A stretch of 64,000 nt of DNA, from positions 1 through 64,000 of the forward strand of contig JAKQIY010000041.1 of assembly GCA_029561455.1 (NCBI GenBank). The letters are read 5' to 3'. Source of the stretch: a bacterium. GTDB taxonomy: Bacteria; Zhuqueibacterota; Zhuqueibacteria; Residuimicrobiales; Krinioviventaceae. Numbering within the stretch: the first letter of the stretch is position 1; every line of letters begins with the position of its first letter. A program made the position numbers and the translations under genes. A model generated the notes under the pieces. The model did not search any database. It was not told the origin of the DNA and was given only the letters and a program-made list of their open reading frames with translations. Positions 7,981 through 17,519 of this stretch are shown here, one piece after another.

Positions 7981-10900
7981 CTACTCCAATTCCTCCAATT
8001 TGATATTGCGGTACTCTATTTTGGTGCTGTGGTTTTGCAGACCGATATAGCCCTTGCGGTTGCGTAGGCCGGGATGAGTATCGGTGCGGTGCATGTAATT
8101 GAGCAGATCGGCGTTGATGATTTCATGGCCGTTTACAGTAACCTGTACCAGGGTATTAATGCAAACAATTTGCATGGTTTGCCACTCGCCGGCCGGTTTG
8201 GTGTAGCGTCCCGCCGGGGCCAGCACGCCATAGATGCTGCCGGTATACTGCCAGGGCTGCAAGGTGGTGTACTCGGAGCCGCCGTCATCCAGTACCTGAA
8301 TTTCCATGCCGACATAAGCGGCATCGCCCTCGCGCGGCGCGCGGATGAACACGCCGCTGTTGCCGTTCGGCGGCAGACGGAATTCCAGGTCAAGTTTAAA
8401 ATTACCGTATTGTTTTAGCGTGGAAATCCAGCCGCCACCCCCGCCGTTGGTATAGAGAATACCGTCCGCCACCTGCCAGGTGTCCGGGGTATTACCAACT
8501 ACTTGCCAGCCGGTCAAATCTTTGCCGTTAAACAGATCACCATTGAACAGTGGTTCGCTATCCGGCAGTTCACGAATAAAAATATTTTTAAAATACAGAG
8601 GGTGCAAATGCGCCTGCAATTCAATCTGACCGGTGGGGTAGATGGCTTGATCCCGCTCCCAGTAATTTTCCATGATCACATTATCCACCACCAGCACATC
8701 GTTCAGCCACACGCTCACCCGTTCACCGCGCATGATAACATGAAAACGGTTCCACTGCCCAACTGGTTTATCCGCCAATTGCAGGGGTTTGTCCGGATTT
8801 TTCTGATTATTGTACAACCCGCCGGAGCCAACCGGGAACTGCGCCGGATCCCAGATCTGCACCTGCGGAGAACCGCGCAGGTACAGGCCGCTATCGCCAA
8901 GTTTTTCAATCTTCCAGTCCACCCACAACTCAAAATTGGCGTAATCCTTGATCGTACACAGGCTTTCGCCCAGGCCGTCAAAGCACAACACTCCGTCGAC
9001 TACATACCAGTGGGCGCGCATACTGCTGTCCGCTTTGGCCTGCTCTTGCGCGAGTTGTTCGGGACTCATTTTGGCGCGCTGCACCGGATCGGCTACCAAA
9101 CCTTTCCAGCCGGTCAAATCCACACCATTGAACAATGCCGTAAAGCCCTCCGGAGGCACATTTTCGCTTGCCTCTAACACTGGGGTTGTTGCCAGACTTG
9201 CCAGCAGCTTTTTATCCGCGCCCGCTTCGATACAGGCCAGCGCTACCTGCTCCGATGACAGTCCCGCGCCGGTCTCTTTATCTTGCGTCGCTATTTTTAA
9301 TGCGGCCATAACAGCGTCGCGGCTCAGGTCGGCGTCATGAGTAAAGGAAAGCGCGTATTTTAGCGCCGCAACCGATTTGATAGTCGCCAGGTGCGCCAGA
9401 ACCAGCCGCTTTTCATCGGGGCGAGCAGCAGCCGGCATGAACTTTTGACAATACATCAGGGCGCGTGGTTCGCCCATCACGGTCTCGCGCAGCAGGCGCA
9501 TCGCGCCGCGAATGGCAAGGATTTGCTGTGTGGTATCTTTAGTGGTTCCCGCCAGGTCGAGCAGCGGCTCCAGGGCGGATTCGTCCGGCCAATCCGTTAT
9601 CGCGCGGATAGCGGCGTCGCTTAATTCCGGGTTAGAAATTTCCGCCTGTACGAGTTTCAGAAAACGACTGCTGCCCACAGCTTTGAAGATACCAAATAAA
9701 TCGGCTTTTTCCGGGGCTGCCGCTTGATTATAGATCGCAACAAACTTGTCTGCAGCAGTCCGGGCATCGGCGCCATCGCGGACAATGGCGACCAGAACGG
9801 ATTTTGCCGCCCGCTTTTCTGCTCCTGAGCTGTTCAGGTAAACCTCAGATACATACCCCAAATCATCGCTATCGGCAAACGGCGCCAGGGTTTCCAGGGC
9901 GGCAACCCGCACTTTTTGTTCGGATTGCATTTCGGCAAACAACATCGGCAAAAATTCTTCAGCATTACGCTGTTTTATAATATCCATTAAAACCAGTTTC
10001 GCTTCCGGGGACTGGGCGGAAAAAGTAGTTGCTATTTTTGGCAAAATTACCTGGCTCGGCAGCGTAAGCAATTGCTGGTGAATGGCATCCCGCTCAATCT
10101 TTTCCCGGGCAACGTTCAAAGCTGTTAATAAATCATTGACCGAGCTATCCCCGGCTATTTTCACCAGGGCAGGGATCGCCGCCAGCCGGACGACTGTTGG
10201 GCCCGATTGCAGCTTTTCACGGAGTACCGGCACTGCCCCGGTATTGCCCTGCTCGCCCAGCATGGTAACAATATCCACCTGCACTTCGGGCGTGGAGGTT
10301 TTGAGTAATTCATTCCATTGCTGTAAATACTTGTCATCTTTAAAGGGGTTTGTCAGGCGCAGCGCCGCTACTCGTTCCGTTACACTACCTGAAGCGACCA
10401 TTTTCTGAATATCGGCAAACGCTTTTTCTCCGTTTATTTCCACTAACAGGGACAGCGCGGCAATTCTATCCTGTTCTGCTGTTGTGCCGGACAAAAGTTC
10501 ACGGCAAATCGATTCACATTTTGCCGTATCGCCGTGTTTCGCGCGGTTGCGGGCAAACAGCAGCAACAAATCTGCTCCGGCTTGCTTTTCAGCAATGGCC
10601 GCGCGTATTTTGTCTTCCGCAGGAGCGTATCCCATATTCGCCAGGGCGTGCAGAGCGCCGGCCCGGCCATTAGGCTCATCACAAATACCCATAATTGTCG
10701 AAGCGGTTTGCTCATATTGTAATTCTCCCAGCGCCTGAACGATAGCCAGTCGTTGCGGATACCACACCTCTTTTGAAGCTTTGTGCAGCGCTTTGCCCGC
10801 CTCCGCCCCGCCAATTGTTACCAGCGCCCGCGCTGCCGGATCGCAAAGTTGTTCGTGATGTAAAAGAACACTAATCGGCTTGATGGATTCTTTACCGGCG

Positions 10901-11286
10901 ATGCTTTGTAACTGCGCCAGCAAAAACGCCTTGTGTTTATCCGGTAAATCGGTTAATAATGCTTTATGCAGGGCGGAAAGGAGCATTTTTTTCTGCTGTT
11001 CGCGTCCCGGTTGAGCAGCGCTATGGACCAGGCCGCTGATTGCATAATGTGCATTAACGGATTTCAGTGTGTCCGGAGCGGCCAGGTCCTTACAAATAGA
11101 CACAATATTTTCTTCGCCGCCATCCAGAATAGCTTGCATAACCAGGTCATTTTGCACGTTGTTAGCCGCCGGTATTTGCTGTAGCAACTCCTGCAACATA
11201 CCCCCTGTTGCCGACGTTCCGGCCAGGGCGCTACCGGTGATAATTATAACTATATTTATAAAGGTAGAAATCGTTTTTTTCAACAT
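7981..11286 (-). CDS. Secreted HEAT-repeat protein with two DUF1080 (3-keto-disaccharide hydrolase) domains
   Basis: A signal peptide (about 1-22) is followed by about 680 residues of alpha-helical HEAT/armadillo-like repeats (ALVTIGGAEAGKALHKAS, ALHALANMGYAPAEDKI, AVPVLREKL). Two DUF1080 domains follow, at about 714-908 (ALFNGVDLTGWKG ... DSGLYLRG) and 909-1101 (LFNGKDLTGWQVV ... NSGVFIRAP). DUF1080 has a concanavalin-like fold; characterised members cleave or hydrate 3-keto-glycosides made by an oxidoreductase. The second domain keeps the YVGMEIQVLDD strand usual in the family. A TAT Gfo/Idh/MocA oxidoreductase lies 38 bp upstream in the same direction, which supports a shared pathway. GAGG lies about 9 nt before the ATG. 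HEAT plus double DUF1080 is common in planctomycete-like exported proteins. Confidence 0.85.
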   Translation of the reverse strand: MLKKTISTFINIVIIITGSALAGTSATGGMLQELLQQIPAANNVQNDLVMQAILDGGEENIVSICKDLAAPDTLKSVNAHYAISGLVHSAAQPGREQQKKMLLSALHKALLTDLPDKHKAFLLAQLQSIAGKESIKPISVLLHHEQLCDPAARALVTIGGAEAGKALHKASKEVWYPQRLAIVQALGELQYEQTASTIMGICDEPNGRAGALHALANMGYAPAEDKIRAAIAEKQAGADLLLLFARNRAKHGDTAKCESICRELLSGTTAEQDRIAALSLLVEINGEKAFADIQKMVASGSVTERVAALRLTNPFKDDKYLQQWNELLKTSTPEVQVDIVTMLGEQGNTGAVPVLREKLQSGPTVVRLAAIPALVKIAGDSSVNDLLTALNVAREKIERDAIHQQLLTLPSQVILPKIATTFSAQSPEAKLVLMDIIKQRNAEEFLPMLFAEMQSEQKVRVAALETLAPFADSDDLGYVSEVYLNSSGAEKRAAKSVLVAIVRDGADARTAADKFVAIYNQAAAPEKADLFGIFKAVGSSRFLKLVQAEISNPELSDAAIRAITDWPDESALEPLLDLAGTTKDTTQQILAIRGAMRLLRETVMGEPRALMYCQKFMPAAARPDEKRLVLAHLATIKSVAALKYALSFTHDADLSRDAVMAALKIATQDKETGAGLSSEQVALACIEAGADKKLLASLATTPVLEASENVPPEGFTALFNGVDLTGWKGLVADPVQRAKMSPEQLAQEQAKADSSMRAHWYVVDGVLCFDGLGESLCTIKDYANFELWVDWKIEKLGDSGLYLRGSPQVQIWDPAQFPVGSGGLYNNQKNPDKPLQLADKPVGQWNRFHVIMRGERVSVWLNDVLVVDNVIMENYWERDQAIYPTGQIELQAHLHPLYFKNIFIRELPDSEPLFNGDLFNGKDLTGWQVVGNTPDTWQVADGILYTNGGGGGWISTLKQYGNFKLDLEFRLPPNGNSGVFIRAPREGDAAYVGMEIQVLDDGGSEYTTLQPWQYTGSIYGVLAPAGRYTKPAGEWQTMQIVCINTLVQVTVNGHEIINADLLNYMHRTDTHPGLRNRKGYIGLQNHSTKIEYRNIKLEELE

Positions 11287-11324
11287 GATTATCCCTCAAA
11301 TAATAGACATTGTTCAGTCACATT

Positions 11325-12578
11325 CTAGACATGCCATGGAGCGCGCATGGGTTGGTGAATAAGGCGGTTGGCTTCGTCATCATTAATAAATTCCTGTTTA
11401 TCCGGATCGAAACGCAATTTACGGTTCAATTGTATGGCGCATTTGGCCAGGTTGACCATGGTACAGGAACGATGACCGTTTTGCTCGTTAAGGGCGAATT
11501 TGCGCCGCTCCCGCACCGCCTGGTAAAAATCGGTCATCTGTTGTTGCGGTTCCGGAAATTCGCGCATTTTTCTATCCAAATCAGGGATGTCCGATTTAAA
11601 ACCTTTGTACAACTTACCATTGGGACCTTCCAGGAAGGGCACATGCTCGTTTTGCGATTGTCCGTCCAGCGTTATTTCACAGCCGTCGGCATATTTCATA
11701 GTGATTGTGCGCCAATAACCGCAGGCGTCCGGGTGCGATTGCGGAGCATCCGCTTCAATTTCAATGGGACTGGTATGGTCTTTTTCCAGTAGATACTGCA
11801 CCGGATCGAGGTAGTGCTGGCCCATATCGCCCAGGCCGCCGCCGTCATAATCCCAGTAACCGCGAAACCCGACATGCACACGGTTGGGATGGTAGGGCTT
11901 CCAGGGCGCGGGTCCCAGCCACATATCATAATCCAGTTCTTCCGGGATCCACTGCGGTTGATAACTTACTTTACCGCGCCAGTAAAATTTCCATTCAAAG
12001 CCGGTTGAGGCGCTGATGTTGACCTTGAGCGGCCAGCCCAGTAATCCGCTCTCGACCAGTTTTTTTACCGGGGCAATGGTGGTACCGAAACCGTAAAAAG
12101 TGCTGTCAAAGCGGAACCAGGTGTTAATGCGGAAAATCCGGTCGTAGGCCTGAACCGCCTCCACCACTTTTTGTCCTTCGCCGATCGTGCGGGTCATGGG
12201 TTTTTCGCACCAGATATCCTTACCGGCTTTGGCGGCATCAATGGAAATGAGTCCATGCCAGTGCGGGGGAGTAGCTATATGCACAACATCAATATCCGGA
12301 CGGGCGAGGACGTCGCGGTAATCGTGATAGCCCTTAACCTCCGGGCCAACCATATCGAGCGCGGTTTGCAAATGTTTGGCATCCACATCGCACACAGCCA
12401 GCAGCCGCGCGCCGGGATAGCGCAGGTGTCCCTGCCCCATGCCGCCAACGCCAATCACCGCTTTGGTTATTTCATCGCTGGGCGGCGTATATCCCTGACC
12501 GCCTAGCACATGCCGCGGCACAATGGTAAACGCCCCGGCGGCCGTGATAACGGATTTCATAAAAGTACGACGATTCAT
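11325..12578 (-). CDS. TAT-exported Gfo/Idh/MocA family oxidoreductase
   Basis: The family oxidises or reduces sugar hydroxyls with tightly bound or soluble NAD(P). A TAT signal (MNRRTFMKSVITAAGAFTIV) is followed by a Rossmann fold (AVIGVGGMGQGHL, LLAVCDVD) and the conserved EKP motif (DIWCEKPMTRTIGEG). The C-terminal sheet domain carries GGGLGDMGQHYLDPV, with an Asp and His at the positions used by the family active site. The frame stays open to 12734, but the ATG at 12578 is preceded by GAGG and gives the TAT start, so the longer hydrophobic extension is rejected. The gene is directly upstream of the DUF1080 protein, which points to a periplasmic 3-keto-sugar step. The substrate is unknown. 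Confidence 0.88.
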   Translation of the reverse strand: MNRRTFMKSVITAAGAFTIVPRHVLGGQGYTPPSDEITKAVIGVGGMGQGHLRYPGARLLAVCDVDAKHLQTALDMVGPEVKGYHDYRDVLARPDIDVVHIATPPHWHGLISIDAAKAGKDIWCEKPMTRTIGEGQKVVEAVQAYDRIFRINTWFRFDSTFYGFGTTIAPVKKLVESGLLGWPLKVNISASTGFEWKFYWRGKVSYQPQWIPEELDYDMWLGPAPWKPYHPNRVHVGFRGYWDYDGGGLGDMGQHYLDPVQYLLEKDHTSPIEIEADAPQSHPDACGYWRTITMKYADGCEITLDGQSQNEHVPFLEGPNGKLYKGFKSDIPDLDRKMREFPEPQQQMTDFYQAVRERRKFALNEQNGHRSCTMVNLAKCAIQLNRKLRFDPDKQEFINDDEANRLIHQPMRAPWHV

Positions 12579-12742
12579 GTTTTTCTGCCTCGCCTGATTA
12601 TGTTCATTAATTGAATAAATTATTTGGATGGAGAAAAGATAAAAAAGAAAATGGTAATTTGCAAGGATTAAGAATGGGGTTAATACTAATAAAGTTAGTA
12701 CTTGAATTGCAAAGATGCAATGATGCTGCTTCACCAGAAATA

Positions 12743-13300
12743 TTACTTTGTATTACTCAATTTTTTAACCCCCTGCACAAACACCATAAAACTATGTGAC
12801 CGGGTATTTACCGGGTCAAGATAGGGCGCTATTTGTCTGGACCCGCTTACCTTTTGGTATTCAGGGACAAGACGCTCAAGTTCCTGCGCCGCATTGGCGA
12901 GAGTATCCGGGTATCGGTATTTAGCCTTATTTTGCTTTTTTGCCAGACCGCTTTTATTCATACCTCTTTCAACTGCCAGTAAATCGGCCAGGTACCAGCT
13001 TTCCAATTCATGACAAGCGATTCGTACTAAAAAATCATGTCTGCCGGAATTTTGACATTTTTTTAATAACCTCTGTTTTATTATATGACAATCCCCGGCA
13101 TCTTTGTCCCGCAATATAATGAATTTTGCTTCGGGATTTAAATAACCTCGTAGTTTAACTTCTAAACGTTTCTCGAGATCGGTTTTACCTTCAAAAGGGA
13201 TAGTACGAAAGGTAACATTTTCAGGAAGAATTTTCGGCAACAGGCCTTTCAACATTTCTTGCGCGGAAGGTTCTTCCAGCAGAAAAACCAGTTCGGTCAT
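12743..13300 (-). CDS. DUF4276 TOPRIM-like protein, partner of the AAA ATPase
   Basis: The 185 residues match DUF4276. The first strand ends in Glu-Glu (FLLEEPSAQEML, residues 9-10), a later strand carries a D-x-D (ILRDKDAGDC, Asp65 and Asp67), and the family signature CHELESWYL is at 96-104. The Glu plus DxD layout is that of TOPRIM metal sites, so a nuclease role is plausible but not shown. Start: ATG at 13300 overlaps the TGA of the upstream ATPase (ATGA), with GGAG 10 nt before it, so the two are translationally coupled. The in-frame start 12 codons upstream, inside the ATPase gene, is less likely. Confidence 0.8.
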   Translation of the reverse strand: MTELVFLLEEPSAQEMLKGLLPKILPENVTFRTIPFEGKTDLEKRLEVKLRGYLNPEAKFIILRDKDAGDCHIIKQRLLKKCQNSGRHDFLVRIACHELESWYLADLLAVERGMNKSGLAKKQNKAKYRYPDTLANAAQELERLVPEYQKVSGSRQIAPYLDPVNTRSHSFMVFVQGVKKLSNTK

Positions 13301-14484
13301 TGCGGGTCGGCTCCTGCAAAAAAACCTTCCTTCCACAAATAACCGAGTTTGTCTCCTTCTTCAACATATTTACGGACCTGTTCATCGTCTGCTGCCCGGT
13401 GGATATGTGTATAGCCGTTTTGCTTTTCCAGCCAGCAAACCTCTTCCAGTCGTGCTGCATTCAACAAGTCCGGAGAATGTGTGGAAACAAATACCTGGCC
13501 GCCGCGACGGGCATAATCCCGAAATTCTTCCAAAAGTTCTCCTAATAATTTTGGATAAAGCTGGTTTTCCGGTTCTTCAATACATAAAAGAGGGAATGGC
13601 GCAGAGTCATGCAGCAGTAAAAGATAGGCGAACATTTTAATGGTGCCGTCGGACACATAACGGTCAATAAAAGGGTCTTTAAAAGAACCGTCCTGGAATT
13701 TTAACAACAGCCGCCCATCCTGGGTTATTTCCGGGGTAATGGCGCCGATTCCGGGCACCCGTTTTTTCATTTTTTCCAATATAGCCGTAAAACGGACTTG
13801 ATCATTATCATAGAGATTTCTGGCCACATTTTGCAGGTTATCGCCGGTAACGGAAAGGTGATCCCCAAAGCCGGCGGCGTCTTTGCTGCCCCTGGCCAGG
13901 TTTATATGAAAATCGGATACATGCCATCCTTCAATTAATTCACGAAATTTGTTAGCCGCCTTAAAACGCTGAAATTGTCCCAACCCTTTAATGGCTAAAT
14001 TGTCCAGAGATACTTTTTGCTCTTCACGATTTAAATCCTCATCCGGCTTGGAAAAATCTTCCTCATTTGTAATTGCATATCCTTTTCCCATACTAAAATC
14101 TAAAAAATGAAAAGGAGATCCATAAGCTCCTCTTTTATATCTGAGAATTTCTCGCTTAATACACGGTTTGTTATCGACCAAACAAATTTCCAGAATATAA
14201 GTAACCAGTCTTTCTTTACCCGTAATCTCCATCCGGTATTGGATTTCAAAAGTAATATCCTGATCTTTCTGTCCCCGCGATACCATTTCATTAAAGCCGC
14301 CTCTGCTTTGAATGGCTCGCGTTACATTAAAAGTAAGACAATCTTTAAGAAAACCAAACACATCAAAAATAGTTGTCTTGCCGCTGCCGTTGGAACCAAC
14401 GATCAGGCACAGTGATGGTATGTTTTCTAAAGAAAAGTCCTGAAGCGCTTTGAAATTCTTAACTTTAATACTCTCTATTTTCAT
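13297..14484 (-). CDS. AAA/ABC-type ATPase of the OLD-like group (AAA_21)
   Basis: This is an SMC/RecF-like ATPase of 395 residues. Walker A is GSNGSGKT at 30-37. Near the C-terminus are the Walker B-like LLCIEEPENQLYP and the H-motif VFVSTHSPDLLN. The layout MKIESIKVKNFKALQDF at the start is standard for this group. In other systems such ATPases sense a trigger and release or activate a TOPRIM or other nuclease partner (OLD, PARIS, Septu, Gabija are examples of the principle). Here the partner is the coupled DUF4276 gene. The pair is an isolated two-gene unit with about 170 bp of AT-rich DNA on both sides. Confidence 0.85.
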   Translation of the reverse strand: MKIESIKVKNFKALQDFSLENIPSLCLIVGSNGSGKTTIFDVFGFLKDCLTFNVTRAIQSRGGFNEMVSRGQKDQDITFEIQYRMEITGKERLVTYILEICLVDNKPCIKREILRYKRGAYGSPFHFLDFSMGKGYAITNEEDFSKPDEDLNREEQKVSLDNLAIKGLGQFQRFKAANKFRELIEGWHVSDFHINLARGSKDAAGFGDHLSVTGDNLQNVARNLYDNDQVRFTAILEKMKKRVPGIGAITPEITQDGRLLLKFQDGSFKDPFIDRYVSDGTIKMFAYLLLLHDSAPFPLLCIEEPENQLYPKLLGELLEEFRDYARRGGQVFVSTHSPDLLNAARLEEVCWLEKQNGYTHIHRAADDEQVRKYVEEGDKLGYLWKEGFFAGADPQ

Positions 14485-14661
14485 CAGGAAACATCTCCGG
14501 ATTTGAGAATGCCAGGATTATGCTCTTTATTACATCGATAATAGCAGGTACAAATACTAGATTAATAATGTAATCATGATATTATAATTGTTTGTGTCAA
14601 TTTTAATGAAATATATAATTTTTATAAAATTAAGCAAGGATTTTTTAATGTTTTCCTGGTG

Positions 14662-17283
14662 TTATTTTAGCAACACTGCCTTTTTTACATCCCCCTTTTC
14701 CCCGTTTACCACCAGTGCAACAAAATATATCCCCGCGCTGATTTCTCCCGCCTTCCAGGCTACCTGCTGTTGGTTAGCGGCCGGATAGAGCGTTTCCACA
14801 AGTTGTCCCCGGAGATTGTAAATGTCCAGCCGGACTTTAGCTCCATCCGGCACACGGAACGTGAACCGGGTCTCCCCATTAAACGGATTGGGATAATTCT
14901 GATACAACATAACCGTTTCCGGCTTGTGTTCGGGATTATTAATCCCAGATGATACGGAATTGAGCGCCCCGGGAGTGCCATGCCCCTGTGAAACTCCCCA
15001 GTTTTCGGGCAGACTGTTATCTTTATCCGGCTGAACAAGTTCCAGGGTTGGGCCATCGCCATCCGCCGCCGTCGGCCAGGGGGAATGGTCGTCATAACGC
15101 ACAGAATCAATCAGCGCTCCGCCGGCGTCGTACAAGCGCAGTAATTCCCCTTCGTTAGCCAGGTTAAAGGGAAAATTATCGGTTACGACATTTACATCAG
15201 GAAACAACGCCTTGAAGCTGGTTAGATCTTTACACAGCGTCAAATACCCGTTAGTCGCTATTTCCGTCCCTTGCGGAAAGACAAACACATGGGCGTCGTT
15301 TTCATCTTTAAACTGCCACCCGGACAGGTTAACAGAGCGGTTATTCGGGTTGTATAATTCCAGCCAGTCGCCGGGATCAAAATCATTGCCGGAATGATAG
15401 TTTATTTCATTGATGACCAGCCCGGTCTTTTCATAATTAACAGGGAGCAGAGTTGTAATTAATGCAGAGGCGACCGGCTGCAATAACGGCGAAAGCAGAT
15501 GAATGGAATCGCCCGGAGCAATAGCAAAACAGAGGTTACCGACCGCCGGGGTAAAACCCGGCAGCGAAGCGGCAAAGTTCTTATTGGTAACTATAAACAA
15601 TGAACTATGGGCCTTCAGAGTGGTATTTTCGGGGATCATAAAATCCTGGTAACAGGTATCCACGCGCACATGAAAACAGGACAGGTCGATGTTTTGCGAA
15701 CCGGGATTCTGCAATTCAATAAAATAATCCTGAAAAGCAGCGCATACATTGCCAATGCGAACATTTTCAACAGGATTCCTGACCGAACTGTACAGTAAGG
15801 TCATGGTATTGGTGCGTACCTGCTGCAGATTATAAAGACCATTATGCGGGTAATTGTTATTCGAACCGGTGAAGCAAAAAGGGATCAGATTTGAATCGGG
15901 TTGTGTTATGGTCAATTCGTTGCCATAGATCAAATCACCGGCCTGGAAATCATTATGCTTGCCGTCGTCCCATAAATTCAGGGTTTTAATAGTGTATTTG
16001 CAGCCAAATATTTCCCATTGCAAATCGGGACTATAGACAACTGTAACCGGTTGTTTTTGAGCAGACCTGATCCTGAAAATCACTTTATTATCATCGCGGG
16101 TTGGATTAGGGTTTGAACAATAAAAATCATCCAACCCGGTTTTGGGGAAAGATACCTGTCCGGCATTGTTAACCGCCCGGTTGTGCAGAAATTTTTGCAG
16201 AACGGCTCTTTCCTCATCAAACTCCCGGTTGCTGCTTCTTTTGGCCGAATCCTGCCAGACATCACATTTGATGGCATTATAGGTCGAATCTAAACACCCG
16301 GCAAGATAGGTAAAACCATCAGTCAATATGGTATTGATTTTATTAACAAACAACGAATTCCACTCTTTCTTATCCAGCAGTCGCTGCAATAACTGGTTAT
16401 GATACAGGCATTTCATGCGATATCTGGTTTCCATTACCTCGGCATAGTCTCCCTGCCAGCTATTACCAAAGGTAATATCATTATCCCAGGGAATGATCTC
16501 CCAACCATCAGTATCGGGATTATAATAAAGATTCATGTTTTTGGTAAAACAATCCTCGGCGGTAATAGAATATTCAACAGCAAAATAAGTAAGGACTTGA
16601 TCCACAGCCATTATTTTCACTATTTCGCTGTTGAATTGCGGTTCGGGCAGATATAGATATTTATTGAACAAAAGCTGCAATTTTTTATAATCACCCGGCG
16701 TTCCTTCCTTTTTCTCCCAGGTGGCGGCATAATCATCGTAATGTGCCAGGGGCGCCATAGTGGCGCCGTGATCCATAGCCTTGTACAAATCGCCATCCGG
16801 ACGGCCGCGTTTATTGAAAAACACATTGTCGATATCTTCAACCAGCAGGTGCACGCCCAAATACTGATCGTTCACAACCAGGTTGATATGCCGGGTTGCC
16901 GGCGCCGGATAACCGTAATAACGGAACAAACTCATTGCCAGGTGGTTGCGCAGCAGCGATTTATCACGATACTCGGCGTTGATATTAATCGCCTTTGCGT
17001 CAAATGGATTATCCCGGTCGGGAAACTTGATGCGCCAGCTTTTTTTGGGCAAGGTTCGGGAAGAGGTCCCCTTGAAATGTAAACGACATACCAGGGTCGT
17101 ATCGAAAACGGTCAGGGTCACCGGGAACCATTCGTCGGTATACGGGTTGGAGTATAATTGGCGTAACAGCTCGGGGTCAATGTCAACGCGGAAAACCGGC
17201 AGGGTTAAATTCATTTTCGCCGCTGAAAACGCCGGGATAATTCCGGTAATGACCAGAAACAGCAAACAAATTATCCGTTTCAT
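14662..17283 (-). CDS. Secreted CotH-kinase-family protein with lamin-tail domains and T9SS sorting
   Basis: The 873 residues start with a signal peptide (about 1-20). A CotH domain covers about 25-390: FKGTSSRTLPKKSWRIKF, INLVVNDQYLGVHLLVEDID and the metal-binding-like WEIIPWDNDITFGNSW. In Bacillus, CotH phosphorylates spore-coat proteins; in FCB bacteria the exported versions are uncharacterised. Two lamin-tail-like beta domains follow, the second clearest (INEINYHSGNDFDPGDWLEL ... NLSGWQF). The end is a T9SS sorting domain (LYQNYPNPFNGETRF). The ATG at 17283 follows an AAGAG-like weak site. The gene stands alone. A role in surface or extracellular protein modification is inferred. Confidence 0.85.
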   Translation of the reverse strand: MKRIICLLFLVITGIIPAFSAAKMNLTLPVFRVDIDPELLRQLYSNPYTDEWFPVTLTVFDTTLVCRLHFKGTSSRTLPKKSWRIKFPDRDNPFDAKAININAEYRDKSLLRNHLAMSLFRYYGYPAPATRHINLVVNDQYLGVHLLVEDIDNVFFNKRGRPDGDLYKAMDHGATMAPLAHYDDYAATWEKKEGTPGDYKKLQLLFNKYLYLPEPQFNSEIVKIMAVDQVLTYFAVEYSITAEDCFTKNMNLYYNPDTDGWEIIPWDNDITFGNSWQGDYAEVMETRYRMKCLYHNQLLQRLLDKKEWNSLFVNKINTILTDGFTYLAGCLDSTYNAIKCDVWQDSAKRSSNREFDEERAVLQKFLHNRAVNNAGQVSFPKTGLDDFYCSNPNPTRDDNKVIFRIRSAQKQPVTVVYSPDLQWEIFGCKYTIKTLNLWDDGKHNDFQAGDLIYGNELTITQPDSNLIPFCFTGSNNNYPHNGLYNLQQVRTNTMTLLYSSVRNPVENVRIGNVCAAFQDYFIELQNPGSQNIDLSCFHVRVDTCYQDFMIPENTTLKAHSSLFIVTNKNFAASLPGFTPAVGNLCFAIAPGDSIHLLSPLLQPVASALITTLLPVNYEKTGLVINEINYHSGNDFDPGDWLELYNPNNRSVNLSGWQFKDENDAHVFVFPQGTEIATNGYLTLCKDLTSFKALFPDVNVVTDNFPFNLANEGELLRLYDAGGALIDSVRYDDHSPWPTAADGDGPTLELVQPDKDNSLPENWGVSQGHGTPGALNSVSSGINNPEHKPETVMLYQNYPNPFNGETRFTFRVPDGAKVRLDIYNLRGQLVETLYPAANQQQVAWKAGEISAGIYFVALVVNGEKGDVKKAVLLK

Positions 17284-17519
17284 TTTCTTTACTCTTTATA
17301 CAGAAATGAATCGCCCGTTAGTGATATTATACTAAATTTTTGTTAAAAGCAAATATTATTTTTAAAAGACCCTGTTATAACCGAAAACCAGGCTTTTTAT
17401 ACTTTTATAATAATGAAGTATTGTCATCCCTACTGTATGACCCGACCGGAAAAGCATAAGCAAACATTTTAAATTACGTCTTTAAAGTCACTTTCATGCT
17501 GATAAAAACAACTCTGCCA

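Noticed and set aside
8503-9177. 224-residue plus-strand frame
   Set aside because: Antisense to the first DUF1080 domain, with no start signal or family match.
12579-12734. 52-residue N-terminal extension of the Gfo/Idh/MocA protein
   Set aside because: It is in AT-rich intergenic DNA, begins without a ribosome site, and would bury the TAT signal.
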